A DNA stretch of 5,228 bases, from NCBI GenBank assembly GCA_012798145.1, contig JAAZNT010000346.1, positions 1 through 5,228 on the forward strand, given 5' to 3'. Positions 5,175 through 5,228 of the stretch are shown here, one piece after another. The position numbers and the translations under genes were made by a program. The stretch's first letter is position 1; every line of letters starts with the position of its first letter. A model generated the notes under the pieces. That model did no database searches. It was not told where the DNA came from and saw only the letters and a program-made list of their open reading frames with translations. Source of the stretch: Thermoanaerobaculaceae bacterium (GTDB lineage Bacteria; Acidobacteriota; UBA4820).

Positions 5175-5228
5175 ATGAGTCAAAAAAGACACACCACAAA
5201 AAAGACAAAAAATGGGAGGTTTGCGCAA
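5175..5228 (+). CDS. Possible start of a new CDS, cut by the window end
   Basis: ATG 5175 is preceded by AAAGGAG (5158-5164), a strong Shine-Dalgarno with a slightly long 10-nt gap. It reads 18 codons without a stop to the window end (MSQKRHTTKKTKNG...), Lys-rich and basic. It could be the N-terminus of a small basic protein, or chance coding in an A-rich leader. It is too short to identify. Confidence 0.3.
   Translation, partial: MSQKRHTTKKTKNGRFAQ
5218..5228. repeat. GGTTTGCGCAA copy 3, cut by the window end
   Basis: The core TTGCGCAA (5221-5228) is identical to the other copies and ends at the last base of the window. It is preceded by GGGA, so the full site may be GAGGTTTGCGCAAACCTC if the flank is symmetrical. 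Confidence 0.65.

Larger units (their letters stand above)
4902..5228 (+). other. Promoter plus A-rich untranslated leader without a confident gene
   Basis: After the CoA-binding gene the rest of the window holds a strong promoter, boxA, three TTTGCGCAA sites, a 9-bp tandem repeat, a run of eight G and a spaced repeat CAAAAAAGACA (5181-5191, 5197-5207). Minus-strand frames are low-complexity Phe/Pro/Leu-rich shadows. The composition suits the leader of a structured RNA or a CRISPR array starting beyond the window edge. Short ORFs at 5074 and 5175 are the alternative. Confidence 0.5.

Noticed and set aside
4983..5228. Minus-strand open frame at the window end
   Set aside because: Its translation is Phe/Pro-rich low complexity, there is no ribosome binding site visible for its start, and it runs through the promoter, boxA and palindromes.
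5091..5228. The TTTGCGCAA copies as CRISPR repeats
   Set aside because: The units are only 9-12 nt and the spacings are unequal. No longer repeat is shared between copies, so no array can be called inside the window.

Overview
The window is AT-rich bacterial DNA with short intergenic gaps, clear Shine-Dalgarno sites and sigma-54-type regulation (an NtrC-class activator plus a good -24/-12 promoter). This fits a Gram-negative anaerobe or deep-branching lineage of the Deltaproteobacteria, Nitrospirota or candidate-phylum type. The sequence alone does not fix the taxon. All four confident genes are on the + strand.

Region 1 (1-2910) is a two-component operon. It holds the 3' part of a membrane histidine kinase (Cache-like sensor, TM helix, HAMP, HisKA, HATPase), overlapping by 17 nt a sigma-54-dependent response regulator (REC, AAA+ with GAFTGA, Fis-type HTH).

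Region 2 (2911-3277) is a 367-nt regulatory gap. It carries several inverted repeats built around GAATAT, then a well-matched sigma-54 promoter (TGGCAT-N7-TTGCA, 3193-3208) about 85 nt ahead of the next gene. The simplest reading is that the upstream activator, phosphorylated by its kinase, drives the downstream gene.

Region 3 (3278-4491) is that gene and its strong intrinsic terminator. It encodes an unusual protein with a receiver domain at each end and no classical output domain. Between the receivers are two copies of an IDVDMPF module flanking a four-cysteine cluster (CX6CX8CX3C). This architecture is the most distinctive protein feature of the window.

Region 4 (4527-4901) is a small CoA_binding_2 (YccU-like) Rossmann-fold protein.

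Region 5 (4902-5228) has no confident gene but looks like the start of a transcription unit. It has a sigma-70 promoter (TTGCAT-17-TATAAT), a boxA-like antitermination element (TGCTCTTTGAAAA) about 32 nt into the predicted transcript, and then an A-rich leader with three copies of TTTGCGCAA. The last copy is cut by the window end. boxA upstream of an untranslated leader is typical of rRNA operons and of CRISPR arrays. The A-rich, palindrome-bearing leader makes a CRISPR leader, or another structured non-coding locus, worth testing just beyond base 5228. No CRISPR repeats are visible inside the window.
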